Assembly: GCA_964484195.1 (NCBI GenBank)
Contig: CAZAER010000025.1
Span: forward strand, 1 to 64,000
Direction of reading: 5' to 3'
Source: JALHOP01 sp964484195
Lineage (GTDB): Bacteria; Myxococcota; XYA12-FULL-58-9; JALHOP01
DNA: 64,000 nucleotides
This document shows, piece by piece, positions 47,145-57,900 of this stretch. Positions within the stretch are counted from its first letter, which is position 1. The number at the start of each line of letters is the position of its first letter. The notes under the pieces were generated by a model. That model did not search any database. It was given only the letters and a program-made list of their open reading frames with translations, and had not been told where the DNA came from. The translations under genes and the position numbers were made by a program.

Positions 47145-48914
47145 ATGCGCGCTCGAGGCCCTCTCTCGCCAGACCGACCAAGGCTCGACCACGACGCCAG
47201 CACGGGCGGGAGCATCTCCGGCGGGCCGGTCGCACCACCGCTCGCGGCGTCACCGAGCGTCACCTTCGAGCGCACCAGCGGCGGGACCACGATTCCGTCG
47301 CCGGCCTCCGTCAACGTCGGCACCGTGCCTGCTTGGGCGGGCAGCGAAGCCGCTCATCAGGCTCTAGCGGCGAGCTTGCTGCAAGCGAAGCTGCTGCGCG
47401 AGTTCGACTGGGAGCCAACCGAGGAAGACTTCGCGTTCGCGGCGCGGGCGGCGGAGCTCGCCAAGGTCGTCGACCCCAACGAGACGTTCGAGCGCGAGGT
47501 CTATTTCAGTACTCCGGCCATCGATCCGAACCATGCGCCCGACACCGAGATGTATCGCCAGCTCGTCAAGCACATCGAGAACGAGCCCGCTGGTGGCACC
47601 ATCCACGCGGCGGTCTACGGCATCGATGAAGTGCCCGAGCTGGTCACCGCGTTGCGCGCCGCCATCGCCCGCGGCGTCGACGTGCGCATCGTCGTCGACC
47701 AGAATTCCGACGGCACATTCACTTACCCCGAGACCGAGAAGCTCCTGCGCGAGTTTCCCAAGAACATGCGCGTCGAGCACGGCAGTCGCGACGGCATCAT
47801 GCATCACAAGTTCTGGGTCTTCGGCGGCAAGTCGGTGTGGACGGGCTCGACGAACATCAACCTCTCGGCGATCCGCAAGGGCTACAACAACGAGGTCAGC
47901 CTCTTCATCAAGTCGGTGAACCTCGCGCGTCAGTTCACGGCGGAGCTCGGCCAAATGTGGGCCGGTAAGTTCCACAACGAGAAGCAGCGCGTGAACCTCG
48001 AAAAGCTGACCTTCGCGAACGGCGTCGAGGTCGGCTTGTTTTTCCCACCCATCGGCAAACCGGTCGCGGCCGAGATCTTGCCGGCACTTCGTGCGGCGAA
48101 AGACTCGATTCACCTCACCCTGTTCCATTTCAGCCGCCAAGACGTCGCCGACGAGCTCATCGCTGCGCACCGCGATCGCGGAGTCGACGTGAAGCTCATC
48201 ATCGACGCGACAGGCGCCGAGAACGGAGCGACGGCCGCGGTCATCAAGAAGCTCCGCGCCGCCGGCATCCTCGTGAAGGTGGAGAATTGGGGAGGCAAGC
48301 AGCACATGAAGGGTGGCGTCATCGATGGCCACACCGTGTGTACCGGCTCGATGAACTGGACCAACGCCGGCGAGAAGCTCAACGACGAGAACTTCCTCAT
48401 CATCAAGGGCGACGTCGAGCTTGCGTCTGCTTTCGCGGACGACTTCCGACGAAAGTTCGAGTCGCTGCCGACGTTGACACTCTACGGCGCCTGGGCGGCG
48501 GAGAGCTTCTTGGCGGTGGGCAGCCTCATCGACCACGCCGACAACGATCACCGTGACGGTGCTGATCCGCTCTCGAAGGATCCGACGCTCGCCAAGATGC
48601 TCTACTACTGGGCGCTGAAAGAGATTCGCGTGGCTGCGCGTGCAATGCGGACCGCGCGCGGCGAGGGCCCCGAGCTACTCGCCGCCGTACGCCAGAGCTG
48701 TCGCATGCTGCACGACGAAGTGAAGCGTGTTCATGACTACTACGCGGCCGATGCCGGCGAGGAACGCAAGGAGCTGGTCGCCCAGCTGCGCGCTTTCGAA
48801 GCCGAGCTCGCCGACCGCTTGCGCTTCTCCGAGCGCACCGGGCGTATGCCAATCCGTATCGACGAGCTTGCGCCCACCGAACCACCGCGCCCGCAGAACG
48901 CGCCCTTGGACTGA
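47145..48914 (+). CDS. Phospholipase D family protein
   Basis: ATG 47145 has GGAGG upstream (CGGAGGTTCCC). After a disordered N-terminal 75 residues come two PLD domains. Motif 1 is IMHHKFWVFGGKSVWTGSTN, where the Asp of HxKxxxxD is replaced by Gly. Motif 2 is QHMKGGVIDGHTVCTGSMNW, fully canonical. Each is followed by the GS/N element typical of the superfamily. A helical C-terminal region (about 430-570) follows. Substrates of the family range from phospholipids to nucleic acids; the sequence resembles the endonuclease/cardiolipin-synthase-like group more than secreted lipases. No signal peptide is seen. Its end is 2 bases from the convergent TPR gene. Confidence 0.9.
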   Translation: MRARGPLSPDRPRLDHDASTGGSISGGPVAPPLAASPSVTFERTSGGTTIPSPASVNVGTVPAWAGSEAAHQALAASLLQAKLLREFDWEPTEEDFAFAARAAELAKVVDPNETFEREVYFSTPAIDPNHAPDTEMYRQLVKHIENEPAGGTIHAAVYGIDEVPELVTALRAAIARGVDVRIVVDQNSDGTFTYPETEKLLREFPKNMRVEHGSRDGIMHHKFWVFGGKSVWTGSTNINLSAIRKGYNNEVSLFIKSVNLARQFTAELGQMWAGKFHNEKQRVNLEKLTFANGVEVGLFFPPIGKPVAAEILPALRAAKDSIHLTLFHFSRQDVADELIAAHRDRGVDVKLIIDATGAENGATAAVIKKLRAAGILVKVENWGGKQHMKGGVIDGHTVCTGSMNWTNAGEKLNDENFLIIKGDVELASAFADDFRRKFESLPTLTLYGAWAAESFLAVGSLIDHADNDHRDGADPLSKDPTLAKMLYYWALKEIRVAARAMRTARGEGPELLAAVRQSCRMLHDEVKRVHDYYAADAGEERKELVAQLRAFEAELADRLRFSERTGRMPIRIDELAPTEPPRPQNAPLD

Positions 48915-48916
48915 GC

Positions 48917-51900
48917 TTATTTCGCTCGGCGCAGAGCCATGCCGAGCGCTTCGCGCAGCTTGAAGTAGTTGGCGGACAGCGAGAAGCGGAAGAGGTCGAG
49001 CGCTTCGGGGCTTTCTAGGAGCACCGCCGCACGTTGGTCGTCGCCGACGTCGTCGAAGCCGCGCAGTCGCAGCACGGCCGCGATAGCGTCCTCGACATCG
49101 CAAGAGAGCAGGAGCGCGACACGTCCTGCGGTCGCAAGACAGGCCCGTCGCCACTTGCCGAGGTCGAGCTCGCCATAGCGGGTCATGTAGGTCTTGGCGC
49201 GATCACGGAGCGCGGTGCGGATCTGCTCGGTCATGGGTTGGCCGATGATGCTTGCCCAGGCGGTGCTCGAGGCGCTGGTGCCCGGGGGAGTCGCACCAGG
49301 AATCAGCGCCATGCAGAGCGCGGCGGCCAGGGCCTCGAGCTCGAGCGGCGGCAGGCGCTCACAAAGCGTATGTCCGCTGCGGTAGAGCTCGGCAGCGCGG
49401 GCGACGAGGAAGGCGCGCTGGCGTTGCGATGCGTCGCTCGCGAGCGTCGAGCCGAGCAAGATGGTCGGGGTCGCGACGAGCTCGGCTTCGCAGGCGAAGC
49501 CACCCCCACGCCACAAGTAGAGACCGACTTGTTGCAAGCCGAGGGGCTCGAGCACCTTGGTGAGCCACTTCACGCGCTCATCGGTCGGCGCCAGCAGATC
49601 GCGCTCGTCGACACCACGCAGCTTCAGGTTACCGGGGTGCGTGAGCTCCGCGAAACGCGCGAGCGGGGCGAACAAGTCTTCGACGGTTCCGAGCTGCTCG
49701 GGATGGACGAGCCCCAAGGCGCGGTCGGCGTCGGTGAGCGCGCGTTGGGGGCCTGGCGGCATGGCGTTGCGGCAGGCGGTGACGAAGCGCTTACCCTCCG
49801 CATCGCTGGGCGCGAGCACGAGCAACGCGGCGTAGTAGCCGTAGGCGCGGTCGGTGTCGCCGATCTGACCGGAGAGACGCGCCAAGATCTTGAGCAAATC
49901 GAGATTGAGAGGGTCCGCGTCGAGCAGCGTTGCGTAGAGCTCGGCCGCCTGGCTGTAGGTCCCCGCGTCGAGGGCGTAGGTGTCGGCGAGCCGGCGCGTC
50001 ATGGTGGCGTCGTTCGGATCGAGCTCGCGCGCCTTGAGCATGAGGGCGGCCGCTTTCGCGGGGGTCTTGAGCTCACGGGCGACGACATCGGCGAGGGTCT
50101 GGTAGCGACGCGCGCGCTCGGTGGTGTCAGCAATCTGCTCGATGTTTTGCTCTTCGAGCGGAGCCCAGGTGGCGTAATCCCCGGTCGCGAGCGCAAGGCG
50201 CAAGAACGTCTCGCGCAGCTCGCGTGATTGCGGCGCCATCTCGACCGCTTTGGCGATCAGTGCTTTGGCGCGCTCGGCGTCGCCGACGTCCTCTTCATAG
50301 GCACGCGAGAGACGACCGTAGAAAGCGGCGTCGAGAGTGCCTTCCGGTGCGTTGGTGATCAGACGCTCGCCGACCAGCGCCAGCTTGGTGCCTTGCTTCG
50401 AGGCGTCGTAGACAGCGAACAGCTCGCGCGACAGGCCGATGTCGGCGGGATCGAGATCGTGCGCCTTCTCGAGATGCCGCGCGGCACGCGCTGGGTCGTT
50501 CAAGTGCTCGCGATAGGTGCTCGCCAGAGCGCGGTGTTGTTCGAGCTGCTCCGAAACCTCGGTCGCAAGCGCGAGCTCCCGGGCGCGTAGCGCTACCGCG
50601 TCGGCGAAGCTGCCGTCGGCTTCGTGCAATGCTCGCATGCCGCGGATGACCGCCAGCGACTCGGGCATGAGCTGATAGGCGGCCTCGTAGTGCGCCATCG
50701 CCTGACGACGGTCGACGTGACGGAGCGCATGGCGAGCGAGGCGCTCGTGAATGTTCGCGACCACCGTCGGATCGGCGTCGCTGCTGACGCTATCGAGATA
50801 GCGGTGCCACTCGTCGGCAGCGGCTTCGACGTCGCCGGTCTTCTCGAGCAGCTCGGCGCGCGAGATGCGAACCTCGGTCCTGGTCGGGTCGCGGTCGGCG
50901 ATGCGCGTCGCAACCGCGAGTGCAGCTTGGTCGTTGCCGGTCTCCTTCAAGGTTTCGAGGAGTGCCAGCCAGTGCTCGATGGGCGCGTTGTCGCCGCGTG
51001 CTTCGAGTTGCGCCGTGAGGAGCGGCAAGGCGCGCTCGTACTTGCGGCGGGCGTACGCCAGCAAGCCGAGCTCGAGCTGGGCACCCGGGTGGGCCGGATC
51101 TTCGGCGAGCGCCTGCTCGAGCGCCGTCTCGGCGCCTTCTTCGTCGAAGAGGTACTCTTTCCAGATCTGCGCCTTGCGATAGAGACTGTCCGCTTTGTCG
51201 GCCGAGTCTTTGGCGCGGCGGGCGCGCTCGTCGTGCATGTCGGCGACCAGCTGCCATTCGCCGCGCTTGCGGTAGAGGTGCTCGAGGGCCTCGAAGGCGC
51301 GTTCGTGCACCGGTCCATCGCCGGCGCTGACCGTTTGGCGATACGCCTCGATCGCCGGATCCGGGTCGTTCGCCGCTTCGTGCGCTTGGCCCAACAGGTA
51401 GAGCCAATCGAGTCGTTCGGCGCCACGCGACGAGGTCGCTCGCGTGAGGATCTGCTCACGGACATTCGCGGCCGACTGAATGACGAAGACGGCGCGGTTG
51501 TCGTCGCCGAGCTCGAAGGCGAGCTTATGGGCGCGACGCAACGCCTCGGGAGTTGGGTCCGGCGTGTCGATGGCGCTGATGAAATGGCGAAGCGCTTGTT
51601 GCCGCTCGCCGAGCGCCATGGCTGCCTCGCCCGCTTCGGCGTGCAGGGCGAGCCACTCCTTGCCTTTGAAATCGTGCACGGTCGCGAGTCGCGCTTCGAC
51701 CTCGCGCACGATTCCCGCGTGGTCGCTCTCGGCGCGCGCCCGCGCAAGTCGCACCTCGGCCGCGAAGGCAGTGTCCGGATGACGCTCCGCCAGCCATTGC
51801 GCCAGCTGGTCGGCATCGCCGGCACTACCGACCCCGCGTAACGCATCGATGAGCTTGAGGCCGGCGCGCATCTCGGCTTCCGGCGGCCAACCTTCGCCCT

Positions 51901-54900
51901 TCAGCGTCGCCATCGCTTGCTCGAGCTCGATGCGCTTTACGCGCAGCTCGAACAACCTCTCGGTCACGACCGAGTTGCCGGGCATTGCTCCCAGCGCCAT
52001 GTCGAGGAGCTGAACCTCGAGCGCCTCATCGTTTAGATGATCACGCGCGGTGTCAGCGGCGCGGAGCAGATAGTCGAAAGCTTGCTCCGCGTCGGGAGCA
52101 GCCGCCGCGCTGGTGCGGAGGATGGGCACGAGATCGTCGTACTTGGCGTTGTCGGTGGCGTAGGTGATGACGAAGTCGCGCGCCGTCTCGTCGTCGGGAT
52201 AGCGGTCGTGGAGCTCGCGGGTAATCGAGTACGTGAGCGCCTCGTCTTCGGCCCGCGCAACGTCGGCAGCAAGCTGCAATAGAGGACGGTCGTCGGGCGC
52301 AGGCAAGGCGGTGCCGCGATGCTGCAGAGTGCGCGCCAGCTCCGCACCGCGTCCGTGGCGGGTCATCAGCTTGCGCAAGAGCCTCGCGAGCTCGAGCGAC
52401 GGCATCTCCTCGAAGGCCGTGAGGGTCAGCTCGATGGCGCGGTCACCGCGATCGAAGCGTTCGTCGAGGACGCCGGCATAGCGCATGACGACTTCGGCGC
52501 GCGCCCCCGGATTCATCGCGGCCGTGAGCTGATGCTCGACACGACGAACGAAGTCGTCGACGTCACCGAGCTTCGCGACGACTTCCATGAGGCGCTCGCG
52601 CAGAGCGTCGTCGTCGGGCGAGAAGCGGGAAAGCAGCTCGAGCGCGCGATACTCACCCGCATCATCGTGAATGTCGTGATAGATGCTCGCGGCGCGCTGC
52701 ACGCGGGCATTGCGCTCGAGCTCCGACCAGTCGGCGGCGTCGCCGGGAGCTTCCTCGAGCCAGAGAGCCGCGAGCTCCAACTGGTTGTCTTGCTGTTGCA
52801 GGACTCCTTCGAGCGCCTGGACCCACCCCGCGGGCTTTCCGTATCGAGCGGCATCGACGAGCGCGAGACGCGCTTCCTCCAACCCGCCACCAGCCGCGTA
52901 CCACTGCGCGAGCTCGAGGCGCGTGCGAGCACGACGCTCGTTGCCCCACTGGGCGTCCGCGTTCTCCGCGACCAACCGCACGAGAGAGCGCAGGCGCGTC
53001 TCGCCAGAGAGCAGCTCCGCGGCAAGAGTGTGGGTCTCGACGGTATCGACGCCGCGCTCGAGGGCTTCGCTGATGAGCGGTCGGGCCTCTTCGCTGTCGC
53101 CGGCGCCATGGAAGAGCGAGGCTGCTTTGACGAGTAGCTCTGGTTGCTGCGCGAGCTCGGGCTCGAGCGCCGCCGACCGTAGGTGGCGAGCAGCCTGCGC
53201 CGGCGCCGTGGGCTCGAGCAAGCGCGCGAGCACCAGATGGTCGTTCACGCTCCCCTTGTCACCCGCGACCAAACGCTGGCGAAGCTCGATGGTCTCGTCT
53301 TCGCGATCGAGCGCATCGAGCGCGGTCACGTGGGTGCGCGCAAGCTCGAGCGCATCGGGGACATCCGGGCCGATGACGCGGTCGAGACGCTCGATCAAAT
53401 CGACCACGACTGCCGCGCGATCGAGCGCGGTAGCGAGCGCGAGCGCTTTGCGAAGATTCGGCTCGCTCTCGTCGAGAGTCGCTGCCATCTGCAAGAGCTG
53501 CAATGCGCGTGGCACGTCACCGAGATGCTCGGCGGCGAGCTCAGCCGCGGTGACATAGCGACGTGCTGCCTCGAGACCGCCCAGCTCCTCGGCCCTGCCC
53601 TGCAGGACGATGACGGCCTTCTCCCAGTGCTGTGTGCGCGTGAGCGCCGCAAGATAGGCACCCTCGTACTCGCCATCGAGGCGCATCGCCTTCGCCAGCG
53701 CCGCGAGCGCGAGGTCTGCGGCCATGACACGCTCGGCGCGCTCCGCGATCGACATCAACAGCTTCACGTCGTCGGGTGCGACTTGCGTTGCCCGCTCGAG
53801 CGCACGCGTCGACTCGGCGCGGTTGCCGCCTGCCTCTTCGACATCGGCGAGGCGCAGCCAGAGACCGACGGTCTTCTCGCCCGAGTGCACGGCGAGACCT
53901 TCGAGAAGATCGCGACGCGCCTGCTTGGCGTTGCCGGCCGCGATGCTGGTGTTGGCTCGCTCGAGCGCCACCTCGGGCTCTTCGGGCGATGCGAGCTGCG
54001 CCTCCTTGAGCGCTTCGAGGCCCAAGGTCTCGTCGCCCGTCTCCCACCACGCGAGACGTGCCGTCGTGCGCAGCCAGTCGGCGCGTTGCTCCTCGTCGGA
54101 CGTGAAGCGAGCGATGGTGCGAGCGCTATCGACGCGACGTGGCACGTCGTCGAGGCCGGTCGCGACGTCGTACATCAAGCGGCCCCAGCCGAGATCGCGC
54201 TCGTCGTCGTGGACGCGCTCGAGAGCGATGAGCGCCGCGGCCGCGTCTTGGCGATCGATCTCGATACGCGCGATACGGGTCCAAAGACTCGCAGCGTCGT
54301 GAGGCGACCTGTTCTCGGCGCGTCCGGTCAACGTCGCGACGAGACCGTCGATGTCACCGCTCCGCTCGAGCGCATCATCGAGCAGCTTCTCACCGCGTTG
54401 ATCACCGAGGTCGACCAGCTTGCGAGCGTGGGTGACTGCTTCGGCGGCTTCGCCGGTCGCGAGCGCGATGCGGGCGCGCGCATTTACGACATCCGGCAAG
54501 CGAGCGTCGTCCATGTCGAGCAGCTGGTCGAGGGCTGCCGCGGCCCGAGCTTCCCACTGGCGATCTTGGATCGCGCGCGAGAGCTGGAAAGCGCCCCAGG
54601 TCACGCGCAAGTCGGTGAGGTCGACGCCCTCGAAGGCGTTGCGCACGTCGTCGTCGTCGACCTGCTCGTGCGCCGCGATGAGAGTGGTGTACGCCTCGAC
54701 GCGAAGCGCCGCTGCGACATTCGCGCGTGCATCGCGACCCGCAGCCTCGAGGCGCCAATTGGCGAGCTCGATACGCGCGCTCGGGAACGTCCAGAGCTCG
54801 TCGGCGAGCGCCCAACCTTGGGTGTCGTCGCCACGATCGATGGCGATGTCGATGAGCGTGCGCGCGCTGGTGCGATCATCGGCGGCGGCGAGATGGCGCG

Positions 54901-57900
54901 CGGCGGCGAGGATTTGCTGAGTCGACAGCTCTTTGACGATGGCGAAGGCGCGCTTGATGCCGTCGACGTCGCCGGTCGCGATCCAAAGCTCCGCCAAATG
55001 CTCGTCTTCGTGCGCGGTGCGCTCGGAGAGCGCGAGCAAGGCTCGAATCGCCACCACCGCATCGTCGGCGTAGTCGGTCGCGACTTGGACGAGGCGTCGC
55101 AGATGCAGATCGCGCGCGGTGACATCGTCGACAGCGAGGGCCAACTTCTCCAGCCAGTGCGCGGCGCGTGCCCAGTTGCCGGCCGCGGTGGTGCGATCGA
55201 CCAGGCGTCGCAAGAGCTCGAGGTTGCGCGGATCGTATTCGGCGGCGGCCTCGAGCACGGTGAGCGCGTCGCTGTCGTTGCCTTGCGAGCGCAGGTACTC
55301 CGCGAGGCGCGCGAGCACCGGCGCACGTTTCTCGCCGTCGCGCTCTTTGGCCCAACGTTCGAGCCACACCCGCAGATCACCGAGATGCTCGTGGCGCTGC
55401 AGAAGGTCGGCGGCCAAGCCACGGGGCGCGTCGGCCTCCGGGAACAGCCCAACGTAGCGCTGCGCCCATTCGAGCGCCGTGTCCGCCTGCTCCAACGGGC
55501 CTTCGACGATCTCGACCAGCTCGCCGAGACGGCCGTCGTCCGGGCTCGGAGCTTTCTCGAGCGACATGGACAAGACGTGTGCGAGCTCGGCGTGCAGCTC
55601 GAGCTCCCGCAGCAAGCGGATGAGGGTCTCGTTGTCGGGGTCGAGGCCGGTCGAGCCAATGAGCGTGCGTAAGACCTGCGCGCCGGTTTCGTTGTCGTGC
55701 AATCGGTCGGCATAGACCTGCACGCTGCGCAGACCGTAATCCATCGCTTGTCCGCTATCGAGTACAATCTGACTCAACGCGAACAAGGTGTTGGCGAGGT
55801 CGCCCCAACGACCGAGCTTCTCGAACACCTCCACCACCGCGTCCCGCGAGCGCATGTCGTCGGGCTCGGCGGCGATGACGTCTTGGTAGAAGGGAATTGC
55901 CGCGTCGCTGCGGCCCAGCCGCTCGTGCAGCACGGTCGCGATCTCGCGCTTGAGCGCCGTAGCACGTGCACCCTCGGCACGCTCGAGCTGGACACGCCGC
56001 AACGCGAGGAGCCGTGTCCACTCGCTGCCATGCGCGAGCACGGCTCCGAACGGGGTGGTGAGCGTGGTAGGAGGCTCGTCCGGAAACTCCTCGGCGAACG
56101 CTTTGTGCAGCTCCGGAAGCTGCGACTCGTCGATCTCGAGCGCCAGCGCCGCACCCAAGACATACGCCTCTTTGCGCAGGTTTTGATGTTGCGGGTCGCG
56201 CGCCCCTTCGAGCACGAGCATCTGCAGGTTGAAAAGCGACTCGTGGAAGTTCTCGACGCGCAACAAGCATTGCGCGAGGTACCAGCGTCCCGGGACCGAA
56301 CGATCATCGAGAGCAACGAGCTTCTCGGAGAAGCTCTCGAGCTGGAGCCAGTCCTGGCGCTGCGCCTGTGCGTACGCCATGCGCGTGAGCAGCGCGACGT
56401 GCTGCTCGATCCTCTCGACCTCGAGCTGGTAAGCGAGCGTCGTCGCGACCGTGTCCCAGTCATTGCGGGTCTCGGCAATCTTCTCGAGTGCGCGCGCCGA
56501 CGGCAGCGCCGCCTCACCGCGTTTGTCGAGGAGTCCGCGATAGAGGTTGCCGGCGCGCTCGATCTCTCCGAGGCTACGGCGCAGCTCGGCCGCCTTGAAG
56601 AGGAACATCTCGGCGTCACGCGGCGAGAGGTTGGCTTCGCTTGCCCAGTCCTCGAGCAGCGTCGCGGCTTCTTTGATGCGGCCGAGGTGGCTGAGCACGG
56701 CAACCAGGCGGTCGCTGATCTTCTGACCGCGGATGCCGGCTTCGACCGCGAGCAACAGCTCTCGTGCCTCTTCCTCGTCGTCTTCTCGCGCGCGCGCCAG
56801 CTCGGCGAGGCGCTCGTGCAACGGGCCGCGATTGACGCTGCGGCGCTCGGCTTCGACGAGCGACTGCGCCATCACGTCGCGCGCCTCGTCCATCTTGCCG
56901 ATGCTCTCGAGGAGGCGAGACAGCGCCGTCCAGGTGGCGAAGTTGCCGGGCTCGAGGCGAACCGCTTCGCGCAGCGCAGCTTCGGCATCTTGCGGGCGCT
57001 TGAGCTGTTGCCAGAGCAGTCTGCCTTGGCGGAGCAGCGCATCGGCGCGAACGTCGGGCGACGTGGTCGCGACCGCGACACGCCCGAGCGCTTTCACGAG
57101 TCGTTCGTAGTCGTCGTAGTCCTCGAGGAGCTGCACCAGCGTCTCGGCCGCCTCGAATAGATACGGATTGGCGTCGAGCGCGTCTTCGAGAGCGCGACGG
57201 CGCGACTCGGGATCCATGCCGAGCGCGTCGCGGGCACGCGCCAGGTCGAGAAGGTAGGCGGCCTTGCGGACCGGTTCGAGCGTCGCTTCGGCGGCGTGAG
57301 TGACCCGCTCCATGATGCCGGCGTAGTCGTTCTGCTCACGCAAGATCGGCAACAAGAGGTCGAGCGTCTCGGCTTCGTCGGGCGTGTCGTCGAGAATGGT
57401 CTCTAGGTAGCCCCGCGCTGCCTCGGGATCGTTGCGCTTGGTGAGCTCTAGCCGCGCAGCGTCGAGCCGGGCGCGCTTCGCCTCGATTGGATCATCGGTG
57501 ACGCGCGCGGCCGAAGCGAGGAGATCGACGAGCTTCTGCCACTCACTGCGCTCGCGCAGGACGGTCGCGAGCTGATCACGCGCTTCGCGCAGATTCGGGT
57601 CGAGCTCGACTGCGCGTTCGAGGCTCGCAATCGCTTCGGCGGTCATGCCCTCGCCGTTGATGACGATGCGCGCGAGCCGGGTGTACGCAACGGCGATCTC
57701 GCGGACCAGCGTCGGGTCCGTCGCCTCGTCTTCGAGCCCGACGATCTCTTCGAGCATCAGGCGCGCTTTGGGAACGTCTCCGGTGCGCTCGGCAAGCTCG
57801 GCCAGGCGTAGACGCGCGACGCGGTCACGCGGCTTGGCGTCGAGCACCCGCAGGTAACGCGCGGCGGCGCTCTCCGTATCGCCGAGCCACTTCTCCCAGA

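Noticed and set aside
53183..55672. Plus-strand frame of over 800 codons inside the giant TPR gene
   Set aside because: It is antisense to a single well-formed frame, has no SD or domain, and similar shadows occur all along this gene.
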